From positions 1 through 7,040 of the forward strand of contig JAUVYU010000034.1 of the NCBI GenBank assembly GCA_030602935.1: a stretch of DNA of 7,040 bases, written 5' to 3'. The notes under the pieces were generated by a model. It had not been told where the DNA came from, ran no database searches, and saw only the letters and a program-made list of their open reading frames with translations. Both the position numbers and the translations under genes were made by a program. Source of the stretch: Candidatus Bathyarchaeota archaeon. GTDB taxonomy: Archaea > Thermoproteota > Bathyarchaeia > TCS64. Positions 1 through 5,217 of the stretch are shown here, piece after piece; the stretch's first letter is position 1, and each line of letters opens with the position of its first letter.

Positions 1-480
1 GGCAAATACGCCCAGAAGATCCCCGTCTACGGCGGAATGAGACGAGGAGGAGATGTAACCGTCTTCCTCCGTCTCGACGACAAACCCATACGACGGACAT
101 GCGGGATATACGAGCCCGACGCCCTCGTCATCCTAGATCCAACATTATCCGCCCATGAGCGCATCACCAAGGGCCTCAAGCCCGGGGGAACCGTGGTGCT
201 CAACGACACCCGGGAACCCGGGGAAGTCGAACTGGGCGTGGAGCCCGGGAGGATAATAACGGGTCCCGCCTCGGAGATCTCCTCGGAGGTCTTCGGAGTA
301 CGGGCGATCCCCATCACCAACACCATCCTCCTGGGCGCCATTGCGAAGGCGACTGACTGGGTGTCGCTGGAGAGCCTCAAGGAACCCATAATGCACACCT
401 TCCCCGGACGCATCGGTGAGCTCAACGTGGGCGCCTGCAAGAGAGGCTACGACGCGGTGAAGGTCATGGAGGTGGGCTGA
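1..480 (+). CDS. porG: 2-oxoacid:ferredoxin oxidoreductase, gamma subunit (5' end missing)
   Basis: This is the C-terminal part (159 codons) of the gamma subunit of a pyruvate/2-ketoacid:ferredoxin oxidoreductase, the cytoplasmic TPP enzyme that oxidatively decarboxylates a 2-oxoacid to acyl-CoA and reduces ferredoxin. The frame is open from base 1, so the ATG at 37 is internal. The first visible residues KYAQKIPVYGGMRRGGDV match the family's 'YAQ..P.FG.ERRG..V' segment. They are followed by a 'LDDKPIRRTCGIYEPDALVILDPTL' type stretch (residues 24-48) and a C-terminal 'TNTILLGAIAKATDWV' segment, both typical of the family. About 20-30 N-terminal residues, including the 'GRGGQG' motif expected there, lie outside the window. 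Only one base separates its TGA from the delta ATG, so the genes are cotranscribed. The family is secure. The oxoacid used (pyruvate or a branched-chain oxoacid) cannot be told from this subunit. Confidence 0.9.
   Translation, partial: GKYAQKIPVYGGMRRGGDVTVFLRLDDKPIRRTCGIYEPDALVILDPTLSAHERITKGLKPGGTVVLNDTREPGEVELGVEPGRIITGPASEISSEVFGVRAIPITNTILLGAIAKATDWVSLESLKEPIMHTFPGRIGELNVGACKRGYDAVKVMEVG
468..474 (+). promoter_or_regulatory. Shine-Dalgarno site of the delta gene
   Basis: GGAGGTG lies 7 nt before the ATG at 482, inside the last codons of the gamma gene. It matches the archaeal anti-SD (CACCTCC) fully and fixes the delta start. Confidence 0.8.
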
Positions 481-481
481 G

Positions 482-694
482 ATGGCCTCCGTTGTACGTG
501 CGTTTCGGCCTGTGGTTGAGCAGGAGAAGTGCATCCAGTGCGGGAACTGTCAGACGTACTGCCCGGAGGGCACCGTAATGCTGGAGAACGGTGAGACTGT
601 GGTCTTCGACTATCGTTACTGCCAGGGATGCGGAGTGTGTGCGAACGAGTGTCCTGTGGATGCGATTGAGATGGTGCGGGAGGTGGCGGCTTGA
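482..694 (+). CDS. porD: 2-oxoacid:ferredoxin oxidoreductase, delta (ferredoxin-like) subunit
   Basis: This 70-residue polyferredoxin subunit relays electrons from the TPP/[4Fe-4S] site of the beta subunit to external ferredoxin. It has two CxxCxxCxxxCP motifs, C17-C20-C23-C27 and C47-C50-C53-C57, each followed by P, which gives two [4Fe-4S] clusters. The leading 'RAFRPVVEQEKC' matches the 'WR..RPV.D..KC' entry of PorD/VorD proteins. As I remember them, family members are often 80-105 residues, so the N-terminal extension here is short. The SD 7 nt before the ATG and the 1-nt gap to gamma support this start, and there is no room for a longer protein without overlapping gamma. Its TGA overlaps the TTG start of alpha (TTGA, 691-694), which suggests translational coupling. 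Confidence 0.92.
   Translation: MASVVRAFRPVVEQEKCIQCGNCQTYCPEGTVMLENGETVVFDYRYCQGCGVCANECPVDAIEMVREVAA
678..686 (+). promoter_or_regulatory. Shine-Dalgarno site of the alpha gene
   Basis: GGGAGGTGG ends just before the TTG at 691, with 5 nt between GGAGGTG and the TTG. The good spacing supports the non-ATG start overlapping the delta stop. The ATGs at 706 and 709 have no SD of their own. Confidence 0.7.
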
Positions 695-1884
695 GCTTCA
701 CCCGGATGATGGATGGAAACGAGGCTGCTGCGTATGGGGCTATGTTGAGCAGGGCTGAGGTTGTGCCTGCTTATCCGATTACGCCTCAGACGGAGTTGAT
801 AAGCCGCATCGCCACCCTTATCTCCGAGGGGAAGATGAAGGCGGAGTACATCAAGGTTGAGGGGGAGCACACGGCGATGGCAGCCGCGTGTGGAGCCTCC
901 GCTGCTGGAGCCAGAGTGTTCACAGCCACGGCGTCCCAAGGGATGGCACACATGGAGGAGGCCCTCTGGATGCCCCCTGGGATGCGCCTGCCTATCGTGA
1001 TGTGCATGGTCAACAGGGCCATGGCCCCACTGGGCGGACTCAGGCCGGACCATAACGACTCCTTGATGCAGAGGGATAACGGATGGATCCAGCTCTACTG
1101 CGAGAACAGCCAGGAGGTCCTGGATACAGTCATCATGGCGTACAAGATCGCCGAGGACAAGGACATCTACCTCCCCGTGGCGCCCTGCTACGACGGCTAC
1201 TTCGTCTCGGCCACGGCTATGCCTACCACCATACCTGATCAGGCGGAGGTGGACGAGTTCCTTCCTCCCTACAAGCACGAGATGTACAGCCTCCTCCCGT
1301 GGGATTATAGGCGTCCAGCGCGTTCAACTAATGCGGCTAAATCGAGGTACGAGGTCCAGCAGGCTCACGATAGGGCGAAGGACGTCATCGAGGAGGTCGA
1401 CAAGGAGTACGGGACGAGGTTCGGCAGGAGCTACGACGGCCTGCTGGAGGAGTACGCCTGTGATGATGTCGATGCCGTGCTGATGACCATGGGCTCAATG
1501 ACGGGTACGGTCCGCGACAAGATAGACGAGATGCAGGCTGAGGATAACAGGATAGGCTTGATTAAGCTTCGTGGGTTCAGGCCGTTCCCATCGGAGGAGC
1601 TGAGAGAACTGGCGAAGAAGTATCAGGCCATCGCCGTGGTCGACAGGAACAACAGCTACGGCTCTGCGGGCGGAGGCGTGGTCTCAATGGAGGTGGCGAG
1701 GGCATTATACACCCTCGACGACAAGCCGCTTCTTCTGAACTTCCACGTCGGCCTAAGCGGGAGCGACGTGACGATGAGGCAGGTCGGGTACATGGCCGAG
1801 AAGACGCTGGAGGCCGTTTCCAAGGGTAAGGTGGATGAGGTAGTGGACTGGGTTGAGCTCCACGACCTCGGGGAGGTGCTGTGA
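691..1884 (+). CDS. porA: 2-oxoacid:ferredoxin oxidoreductase, alpha subunit
   Basis: This 397-residue alpha subunit combines the Pyr domain with the transketolase C-terminal-like domain of a PFOR/VOR-type enzyme, and pairs with beta to form the active site. Landmarks are AYPITPQT (27-34), a KVEGEH segment with E59 (probably next to TPP), GASAAGARVFTATASQG (68-84), VNRAMAP (107-113), and the QRDNGWIQ / ENSQEVLD stretch from residue 127. In the C-terminal half are GSMTGTV, LRGFRPFP and VDRNNSYG, which align with VorA/PorA. Length fits the family (about 390-400). The start is TTG at 691, supported by SD and by overlap with delta. The 'APLGGLRPDHNDS' loop (112-124) differs from the 'APPWxxWxDxxDS' form I recall for Pyrococcus POR/VOR, so substrate specificity is open. 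Codons 721-798 are nearly free of C-ending codons, unlike the rest of the gene. Confidence 0.93.
   Translation: MSFTRMMDGNEAAAYGAMLSRAEVVPAYPITPQTELISRIATLISEGKMKAEYIKVEGEHTAMAAACGASAAGARVFTATASQGMAHMEEALWMPPGMRLPIVMCMVNRAMAPLGGLRPDHNDSLMQRDNGWIQLYCENSQEVLDTVIMAYKIAEDKDIYLPVAPCYDGYFVSATAMPTTIPDQAEVDEFLPPYKHEMYSLLPWDYRRPARSTNAAKSRYEVQQAHDRAKDVIEEVDKEYGTRFGRSYDGLLEEYACDDVDAVLMTMGSMTGTVRDKIDEMQAEDNRIGLIKLRGFRPFPSEELRELAKKYQAIAVVDRNNSYGSAGGGVVSMEVARALYTLDDKPLLLNFHVGLSGSDVTMRQVGYMAEKTLEAVSKGKVDEVVDWVELHDLGEVL
1871..1878 (+). promoter_or_regulatory. Shine-Dalgarno site of the beta gene
   Basis: GGGAGGTG lies 7 nt before the ATG at 1886. It shows that the beta gene starts there and not at the in-frame TTG at 1853, which lies inside alpha. 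Confidence 0.8.
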
Positions 1885-1885
1885 C

Positions 1886-2761
1886 ATGACCGAGAATCTG
1901 TTTGACGAGTACTACGAGAAGAGCCTCATGCAGGGCGGGACCACGTGTTGCCCCGGCTGCGGAGGGCCCCTATTCTGGAGAATGGCGCTGCAGGCACTGG
2001 GTCCGAAGACCGTGATCTACGGTGACGGACCATGCGCAATGTGCGCCATAAGGAACATAAAGCTGCCCCACTTCAACCTCCACTTCAGCTTCGTTGCAGA
2101 CGCCTCCTCAGGGATGGCAGCAGCCTACAGAGCGAAGGGAATCGAAGGCCTCACCCTGGTCTCCTCAGCGGGAGACGGGGCTACGGGTGACATAAGCTTC
2201 GGCAAGGTCTCCGCGGCGGCGGAGCGGAACGAGAACATGCTGCAGATCTGCGTCGACAACGAGGCCTACATGAACACAGGTATCCAGAAGAGCGGGCTGA
2301 CGCCCTTCGGGGCCTGGACCACGACCACACCGCTGGGTAAGGAGGCCCTGAAGAAGGAGATCCCCCTGATCATTGCGCAGCACAACGTCCCGTACGTGGC
2401 TACGGTATCCGTGGCCTATCCCCGGGACCTCGTGGCGAAGATCAAGAAGGCCAAGGATATTGAGGGCTTCAAGTACATCCACACGGTGATGCCCTGCCCG
2501 ACGGGCTGGCGGTTCAACCCGGCCAAGAGCGTTGAGGTCGTCCGACTGGGCGTTGAGACCTGGACCTGGCCCCTCTACGAGATCGAGGGTGGAGTCCTGA
2601 AGCTGAATGTAAAGCCTAAACAGAAGCCGATAGAGGACTACCTGAAGACTCAGAACCGGTTCAGGCATATGACTGAAGACCAGATAAAGTACGTCCAGGA
2701 TAATATCAACGCTAAGCGGGAGCGACTTCTTGAAAACGACGGGAAGAGGGTCATCCTCTAA
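1886..2761 (+). CDS. porB: 2-oxoacid:ferredoxin oxidoreductase, beta (TPP-binding) subunit
   Basis: This 291-residue beta subunit binds thiamine pyrophosphate and the proximal [4Fe-4S] cluster. Visible cluster cysteines are C22 and C25 in CPGCGG, C50 (or C53) in GDGPCAMC, and C204 in MPCPTGW, the usual four-cysteine pattern. The TPP/Mg motif runs from AGDGATGDI (95-103) to VDNEAYMNTGIQ (123-134), followed by the TTTTPLGK loop. The C-terminal 'NRFRHMTEDQIKYVQ' segment is like PorB tails. The start at ATG 1886 follows the alpha TGA by one base and has a strong SD. 'GDGPCAMCAIRN' replaces the 'TGCME...' region I remember in Pyrococcus PorB and brings an extra cysteine near the cluster, so this is a divergent subgroup. 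Family assignment is firm. The substrate is unresolved. Confidence 0.94.
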   Translation: MTENLFDEYYEKSLMQGGTTCCPGCGGPLFWRMALQALGPKTVIYGDGPCAMCAIRNIKLPHFNLHFSFVADASSGMAAAYRAKGIEGLTLVSSAGDGATGDISFGKVSAAAERNENMLQICVDNEAYMNTGIQKSGLTPFGAWTTTTPLGKEALKKEIPLIIAQHNVPYVATVSVAYPRDLVAKIKKAKDIEGFKYIHTVMPCPTGWRFNPAKSVEVVRLGVETWTWPLYEIEGGVLKLNVKPKQKPIEDYLKTQNRFRHMTEDQIKYVQDNINAKRERLLENDGKRVIL

Positions 2762-2763
2762 CC

Positions 2764-2775
2764 TCCTTTTTTCTC
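2764..2775 (+). terminator. T-tract terminator of the oxidoreductase operon
   Basis: A run of six T (2767-2772) within CTCCTTTTTTCTC sits 5 nt after the beta stop. T-rich tracts without a strong hairpin are the usual archaeal intrinsic termination signal. It lies just before the kinase promoter. Confidence 0.55.
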
Positions 2776-2778
2776 ACG

Positions 2779-2788
2779 ATTTTTAAAA
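2779..2788 (+). promoter_or_regulatory. TATA box of the PfkB-family gene
   Basis: ATTTTTAAAA has its centre about 27 bp before the ATG at 2811. That spacing places transcription start at or next to the start codon. No SD-like sequence lies between the two, so the messenger is probably leaderless and the gene independent of the upstream operon. Confidence 0.6.
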
Positions 2789-2810
2789 CAGGACCTCCAA
2801 CAATAGATCG

Positions 2811-3698
2811 ATGGCCGATTACACCGTCATCGGGCACATAGCCGTTGACCGAGTTATCAGTGCTTACGAGGATAGGGTGCAGATTGGGGGATCCCCGACA
2901 TATGCCTCCCTAGCTGCAAGGGGGATGGGTGGGAAAATCGAAGCCATTACGAGAGTAGGCTCGGATATCAGTGAAGATCACATCTCTCAACTGAAACGGA
3001 TTGGATTAGATATCAGGGAAGACATCGTCGCGGATGCGACGACTACAAAATTCGTACTAGATTACAGAATTCCCGAGAGAAGGCTTAGAGTAGAGGTCGT
3101 CTGCGTAGACCTCCTTCCCTGTGACATCGTCGAGGCGACAGGGGCTGTTCTTCTCTCGCCAATAGTGGGGGAGATACCTCAGCAGACGTATTCACGGATC
3201 GACGCTGAGGTTCTGGCACTCGACCCCCAGGGATTCGTCAGGGAGGTCCAGCGGGATGGAGCCATCAAACATAGGGCGTGGTACGACGAGGACCTGCTCC
3301 AGAGGACGCAGATATTCAAGTCATCGGAACGGGAATTGCGTTTAATCACACAGGAGACTGACTGCCTGAAGGGCCTGAAGAAGTTAACCGGGCTGGGGAT
3401 CGAGGTGGCCATCGCCACGAAAGGTCAGGAGGGGGCTACACTGATGACGGACAGTGGGGCCTTCGATGTTCCCTCTGTAGAGGCCATCGCCGTGAGGGAC
3501 CCCACGGGTGCTGGGGATGTCTTCATGGGCTGCTTCTTCCAGGCGTATCTGGAGGGCGAGGACCCTATCTGGTGCGCATGCGTTGGGTCGGCCTTGGCTT
3601 CCGGGGTTGTTGAAACGGTCGGCCCACGCAACGAACTATCCATCAATGAGGTAAACGAGAGGGCCGAGGGTTTGTACGATCGAGTGGTTAAAGTCTAG
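2811..3698 (+). CDS. PfkB-family carbohydrate/nucleoside kinase
   Basis: This 295-residue ribokinase/PfkB-fold kinase should transfer phosphate from ATP (or ADP) to a sugar, polyol or nucleoside. Evidence is an N-terminal strand with VIGHIAVDRVI (6-16), the substrate-side di-glycine IGGSPTYAS (25-33), TRVGSD (47-52), the ATKGQEG nucleotide-loop region (202-208), and the PfkB signature DPTGAGDVFMG (230-240) with D236 as expected catalytic base. A degenerate helper motif, SSERE (171-175), stands where many members have N..E. The overall layout, including the TTKF...RIPERRLRVE stretch (78-95), reminds me of archaeal myo-inositol/sugar kinases such as the Thermococcus inositol kinase, but this is from memory. 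Phosphofructokinase and nucleoside kinase are alternatives. The gene is monocistronic, with its own TATA box, and converges on the gene at 3695-4012. Its TAG shares CTAG with that gene's stop. Confidence 0.88.
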   Translation: MADYTVIGHIAVDRVISAYEDRVQIGGSPTYASLAARGMGGKIEAITRVGSDISEDHISQLKRIGLDIREDIVADATTTKFVLDYRIPERRLRVEVVCVDLLPCDIVEATGAVLLSPIVGEIPQQTYSRIDAEVLALDPQGFVREVQRDGAIKHRAWYDEDLLQRTQIFKSSERELRLITQETDCLKGLKKLTGLGIEVAIATKGQEGATLMTDSGAFDVPSVEAIAVRDPTGAGDVFMGCFFQAYLEGEDPIWCACVGSALASGVVETVGPRNELSINEVNERAEGLYDRVVKV

Positions 3699-4012
3699 GC
3701 GAATCGACGCCTAGCCACAACGTAGACTCCCAGGGCTACCAGTAGGTCCACAACGAGGATTCTGTACTGTAAGGCCTGGTCGAGGAGACTCGTCCCGACG
3801 CCACCTGCGGGAGTCGCGAAGCCCATCCCTTCATCAGCGCGTGAGCCCAGCAACTCATCTTCAGCCGGTGCCTTCATGACTGGGGCCTCTGAATCGGGTT
3901 CAGCCGCGAATATGGGTCCCTGCTTCGGCGTGAGGCTGGCCGGGAGAGCTGAGGTCAAGAGGACGCCCAGCACTACAGCCAGTACCGTGTACACAGGAAT
4001 CTTACTGTCCAT
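3695..4012 (-). CDS. small exported or two-pass membrane protein
   Basis: This is a 105-residue protein that I do not recognise. Residues 5-25 form a hydrophobic signal-like segment after a short charged start (MDSK). Residues 26-80 are a polar, Pro/Ala/Glu/Gly-rich linker with no cysteines. Residues 85-100 form a second hydrophobic stretch containing D89, followed by the basic tail RRRFA. That architecture (signal peptide, disordered stalk, C-terminal membrane segment, Arg cluster) fits a secreted protein anchored at the C-terminus, possibly processed by an archaeosortase, or a two-pass membrane protein. The start is ATG 4012 because GGAGGAGG (4021-4028) precedes it by 8 nt. The GTG at 4030 overlaps that SD and is unlikely. 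It lies downstream of the membrane-tethered regulator on the same strand. A real gene is likely, but its function is unknown. Confidence 0.65.
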   Translation of the reverse strand: MDSKIPVYTVLAVVLGVLLTSALPASLTPKQGPIFAAEPDSEAPVMKAPAEDELLGSRADEGMGFATPAGGVGTSLLDQALQYRILVVDLLVALGVYVVARRRFA

Positions 4013-4020
4013 CGGCAAGT

Positions 4021-4028
4021 CCTCCTCC
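4021..4028 (-). promoter_or_regulatory. Shine-Dalgarno site of the small membrane protein gene
   Basis: GGAGGAGG on the minus strand lies 8 nt before the ATG at 4012. It decides the start and argues that the gene is translated. Confidence 0.7.
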
Positions 4029-4090
4029 ACGGCGGGCTATAATACTACACTTTAGAACAGTGAATCGCCTGATGGCTGATCTATCTCCCG

Positions 4091-4098
4091 AATATATT
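4091..4098 (-). promoter_or_regulatory. possible TATA box of the small membrane protein gene
   Basis: AATATATT sits 14 nt beyond the regulator's stop. Transcription would begin near 4068 and leave a leader of about 55 nt ending in the SD. A second AT-rich candidate, TATTATA at 4037-4043, would put the start almost at the ATG and strip the SD. Cotranscription with the regulator is also possible. Confidence 0.35.
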
Positions 4099-4111
4099 AC
4101 CGGATTCAGGG

Positions 4112-4570
4112 TCACTTCGGACGGTCCCTCCAGATGCGGACAGTCTCATACCAGAGGACGATGGTCGGCACGATACCCAGAATGATGGATGTGACGTATT
4201 TCGGGGTGAACTCGAACGGGTACTGGTAGATGAACGTGATGAGCATCGTCGTCACGAGAACGGCATAGAAGAGGAACCGTGGCAGCATGATCCCGCCCAG
4301 GGTGACGAACTGGCGCAGGACTCCTATCTTGACCTGCCTCACTAGCCTGTAGTCGCCCCTCTCGCTCTCCACCAGGCCCAGCTCCCGGAGCTTGTTCAGG
4401 TGGTAGGATGAGACGCTGGGGCTGCTGAAGCCCAGGGACCTCTGAACCTCCCGGACGCCTACTTCAGGGTCGTTCGACCTGAGGAGGTACATATACACGA
4501 GCAGGGTCTTACCCTTCAGCTCCGCCGCAATGATCTCATCATCGCTCGACATCGTGGGTTCTTCTATCAT
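4112..4570 (-). CDS. winged-helix transcriptional regulator with two C-terminal membrane helices
   Basis: This is a 152-residue membrane-tethered DNA-binding protein. Residues 18-78 form an ArsR/MarR-like winged helix: helix LLVYMYLL (23-30), then VREVQRSLGF (39-48), recognition helix SPSVSSYHLNKLRELGLVE (50-68) and wing ERGDYRLV (70-77). After a short linker, residues 97-116 and 125-141 form two membrane segments, ending with a basic tail (RIWRDRPK). The protein probably sits in the cytoplasmic membrane with both ends inside and represses or activates nearby genes. There is no obvious ligand or sensor domain outside the membrane part. The start is uncertain. ATG 4570 is the longest form. ATG 4552 (M7) fits better with the TATA-like box at 4586-4592, which predicts transcription start near 4563. 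No SD favours either. The target and signal are unknown. Confidence 0.82.
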   Translation of the reverse strand: MIEEPTMSSDDEIIAAELKGKTLLVYMYLLRSNDPEVGVREVQRSLGFSSPSVSSYHLNKLRELGLVESERGDYRLVRQVKIGVLRQFVTLGGIMLPRFLFYAVLVTTMLITFIYQYPFEFTPKYVTSIILGIVPTIVLWYETVRIWRDRPK

Positions 4571-4585
4571 ATGGCATTAGATCTC

Positions 4586-4592
4586 AATAAAA
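4586..4592 (-). promoter_or_regulatory. possible TATA box of the membrane-tethered regulator gene
   Basis: TTTTATT on the minus strand is centred at 4589. It predicts transcription start near 4563, about 10 nt before ATG 4552, and inside the coding region if ATG 4570 were used. It is the only AT-rich element in this gap. Confidence 0.4.
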
Positions 4593-4598
4593 CCATTG

Positions 4599-4633
4599 GC
4601 AGTCCACATAGGCCTCGAACAGGTCAGGACTGC
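4599..4633 (-). repeat. inverted repeat upstream of the regulator gene
   Basis: GCAGTCC (4627-4633 on minus) and GGACTGC (4599-4605 on minus) form a perfect 7-bp inverted repeat with a 21-nt spacer. It lies between the stop of the 146-aa gene and the TATA-like box of the regulator. It could be a weak 3' hairpin of the upstream gene or a dyad operator for autoregulation. Confidence 0.4.
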
Positions 4634-4648
4634 TAATCTTCGTCCTCG

Positions 4649-5089
4649 CTAGCCTCTATCCGCTCTGAGGCGGGGCCAGGCTTTCCACCCTGTCTTCACG
4701 AAGGATTCCCGTACCTCAAGATCCTCGTGAACCCAGTCCAGAAAGGAGTTGAAGCTCCTCATCCGGGCGACTTCTTCTTTATCTCCCATGCCAAGCCGTA
4801 CGAGGCTGCTGATAAACTCCGACTCCGCCAGCTCCTGGGTCCGTCCCTCAATCTTCGTATGGACTACGTTATACCCACTGGCCTCCAGGACTTCCCTCGC
4901 CTTTGACAGAATGTATCCCCTGCAGATGTGTACTGGCTCACCCTTCCCCACATTCAGAGCTTCAATTCCGTCCTGGACGATCTCTAATGCTCTGTCAAGG
5001 TAGTCCTTGTCCTTGAAGCGGCTCCCCTGGAACATCTCGAGGGGGACCTCTCCCACGTGCTGCTCCCCCGTCTCGACCCGGCGCATCAC
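4649..5089 (-). CDS. conserved-looking hypothetical protein, 146 aa
   Basis: I cannot name this family. The protein is soluble (no signal or membrane segment), with a mixed helix/strand pattern. An amphipathic helix DYLDRALEIVQDGIEALNV (29-47) is followed by EPVHICRGYILSKAREVLEA (51-70), a strand GYNVVHTKIEG (72-82), a helix ELAESEFISSLVRLG (85-99) and a C-terminal FLDWVHEDLEVRESFVKTGWKAWPR stretch. The single cysteine (C56) in HICRGY, the EG(R)-Q-LAE-E segment and the KTGWKAW ending look like conserved motif positions and suggest a real family. An alpha/beta nucleotide- or nucleic-acid-handling fold is possible, but that is a guess. GTG 5089 and ATG 5086 are adjacent starts. A weak SD-like TAGGCGG (5100-5106) lies 10 nt before the GTG. 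The frame stays open without a start codon to the stop at 5126-5128. Confidence 0.75.
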   Translation of the reverse strand: MMRRVETGEQHVGEVPLEMFQGSRFKDKDYLDRALEIVQDGIEALNVGKGEPVHICRGYILSKAREVLEASGYNVVHTKIEGRTQELAESEFISSLVRLGMGDKEEVARMRSFNSFLDWVHEDLEVRESFVKTGWKAWPRLRADRG

Positions 5090-5109
5090 TATGACAGCGC
5101 CGCCTACCA

Positions 5110-5166
5110 GGTCGCCCCAGCCCGATTAACGCCCGCGTTCAGCGGGTATCGTCCGTCTCGACGACC
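5110..5166 (-). other. possible structured 5' leader of the 146-aa protein gene
   Basis: On the minus strand, two adjacent hairpins can form: TCGTC/GACGA (5149-5164, 6-nt loop) and CCCGC/GCGGG (5132-5146, 5-nt loop), separated by 2 nt. An outer pairing GGTCG/CGACC (5162-5166 with 5110-5114) would close the region but competes with the first hairpin at 5162-5164. It is not a tRNA (no T-loop or anticodon arm). The segment lies between a TATA-like box and the coding start. Chance pairing in GC-rich DNA is a real alternative. Confidence 0.25.
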
Positions 5167-5198
5167 ATGCATCAACGAGACATCAACAAGTCCGCTTC

Positions 5199-5207
5199 TA
5201 TAAAAAG
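5199..5207 (-). promoter_or_regulatory. TATA-like box / T-tract between isomerase and 146-aa protein genes
   Basis: CTTTTTATA on the minus strand, 11 nt past the isomerase stop, can act twice: as a T5 termination tract for the isomerase gene, and as a TATA box starting transcription near 5177 for the next gene. The latter would leave a leader of about 90 nt. Confidence 0.45.
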
Positions 5208-5217
5208 TGAGTCTCGG

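Noticed and set aside
37..480. ATG at 37 as the start of the gamma subunit
   Set aside because: The frame is open from base 1 and the residues before it (KYAQKIPVYGG) belong to the conserved family sequence.
616..1278. Long minus-strand frame opposite delta and alpha
   Set aside because: It is the shadow of strongly coding plus-strand genes; its translation is low-complexity, rich in His/Arg, with no motif.
691..1884. Oxalate oxidoreductase
   Set aside because: The Thr of YPITP (T31) is kept. As I recall, the oxalate enzyme has Arg there and a fused gamma-delta subunit, whereas gamma and delta are separate here.
1853..1885. TTG at 1853 as the beta start
   Set aside because: It lies inside alpha and adds non-family residues. 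ATG 1886 has a perfect SD and typical spacing.
2165..2668. Minus-strand frame opposite beta
   Set aside because: Antisense shadow of a clear TPP-binding subunit.
5030..5140. tRNA-like or C/D-box-like sequence on the minus strand
   Set aside because: No cloverleaf arms with a T-loop could be built, and the C and D boxes do not match at proper spacing.
68..5165. Exact 14-mer TCCGTCTCGACGAC at 68-81 and 5152-5165
   Set aside because: Length and composition are near what chance allows in 7 kb of GC-rich DNA; one copy encodes conserved protein residues.
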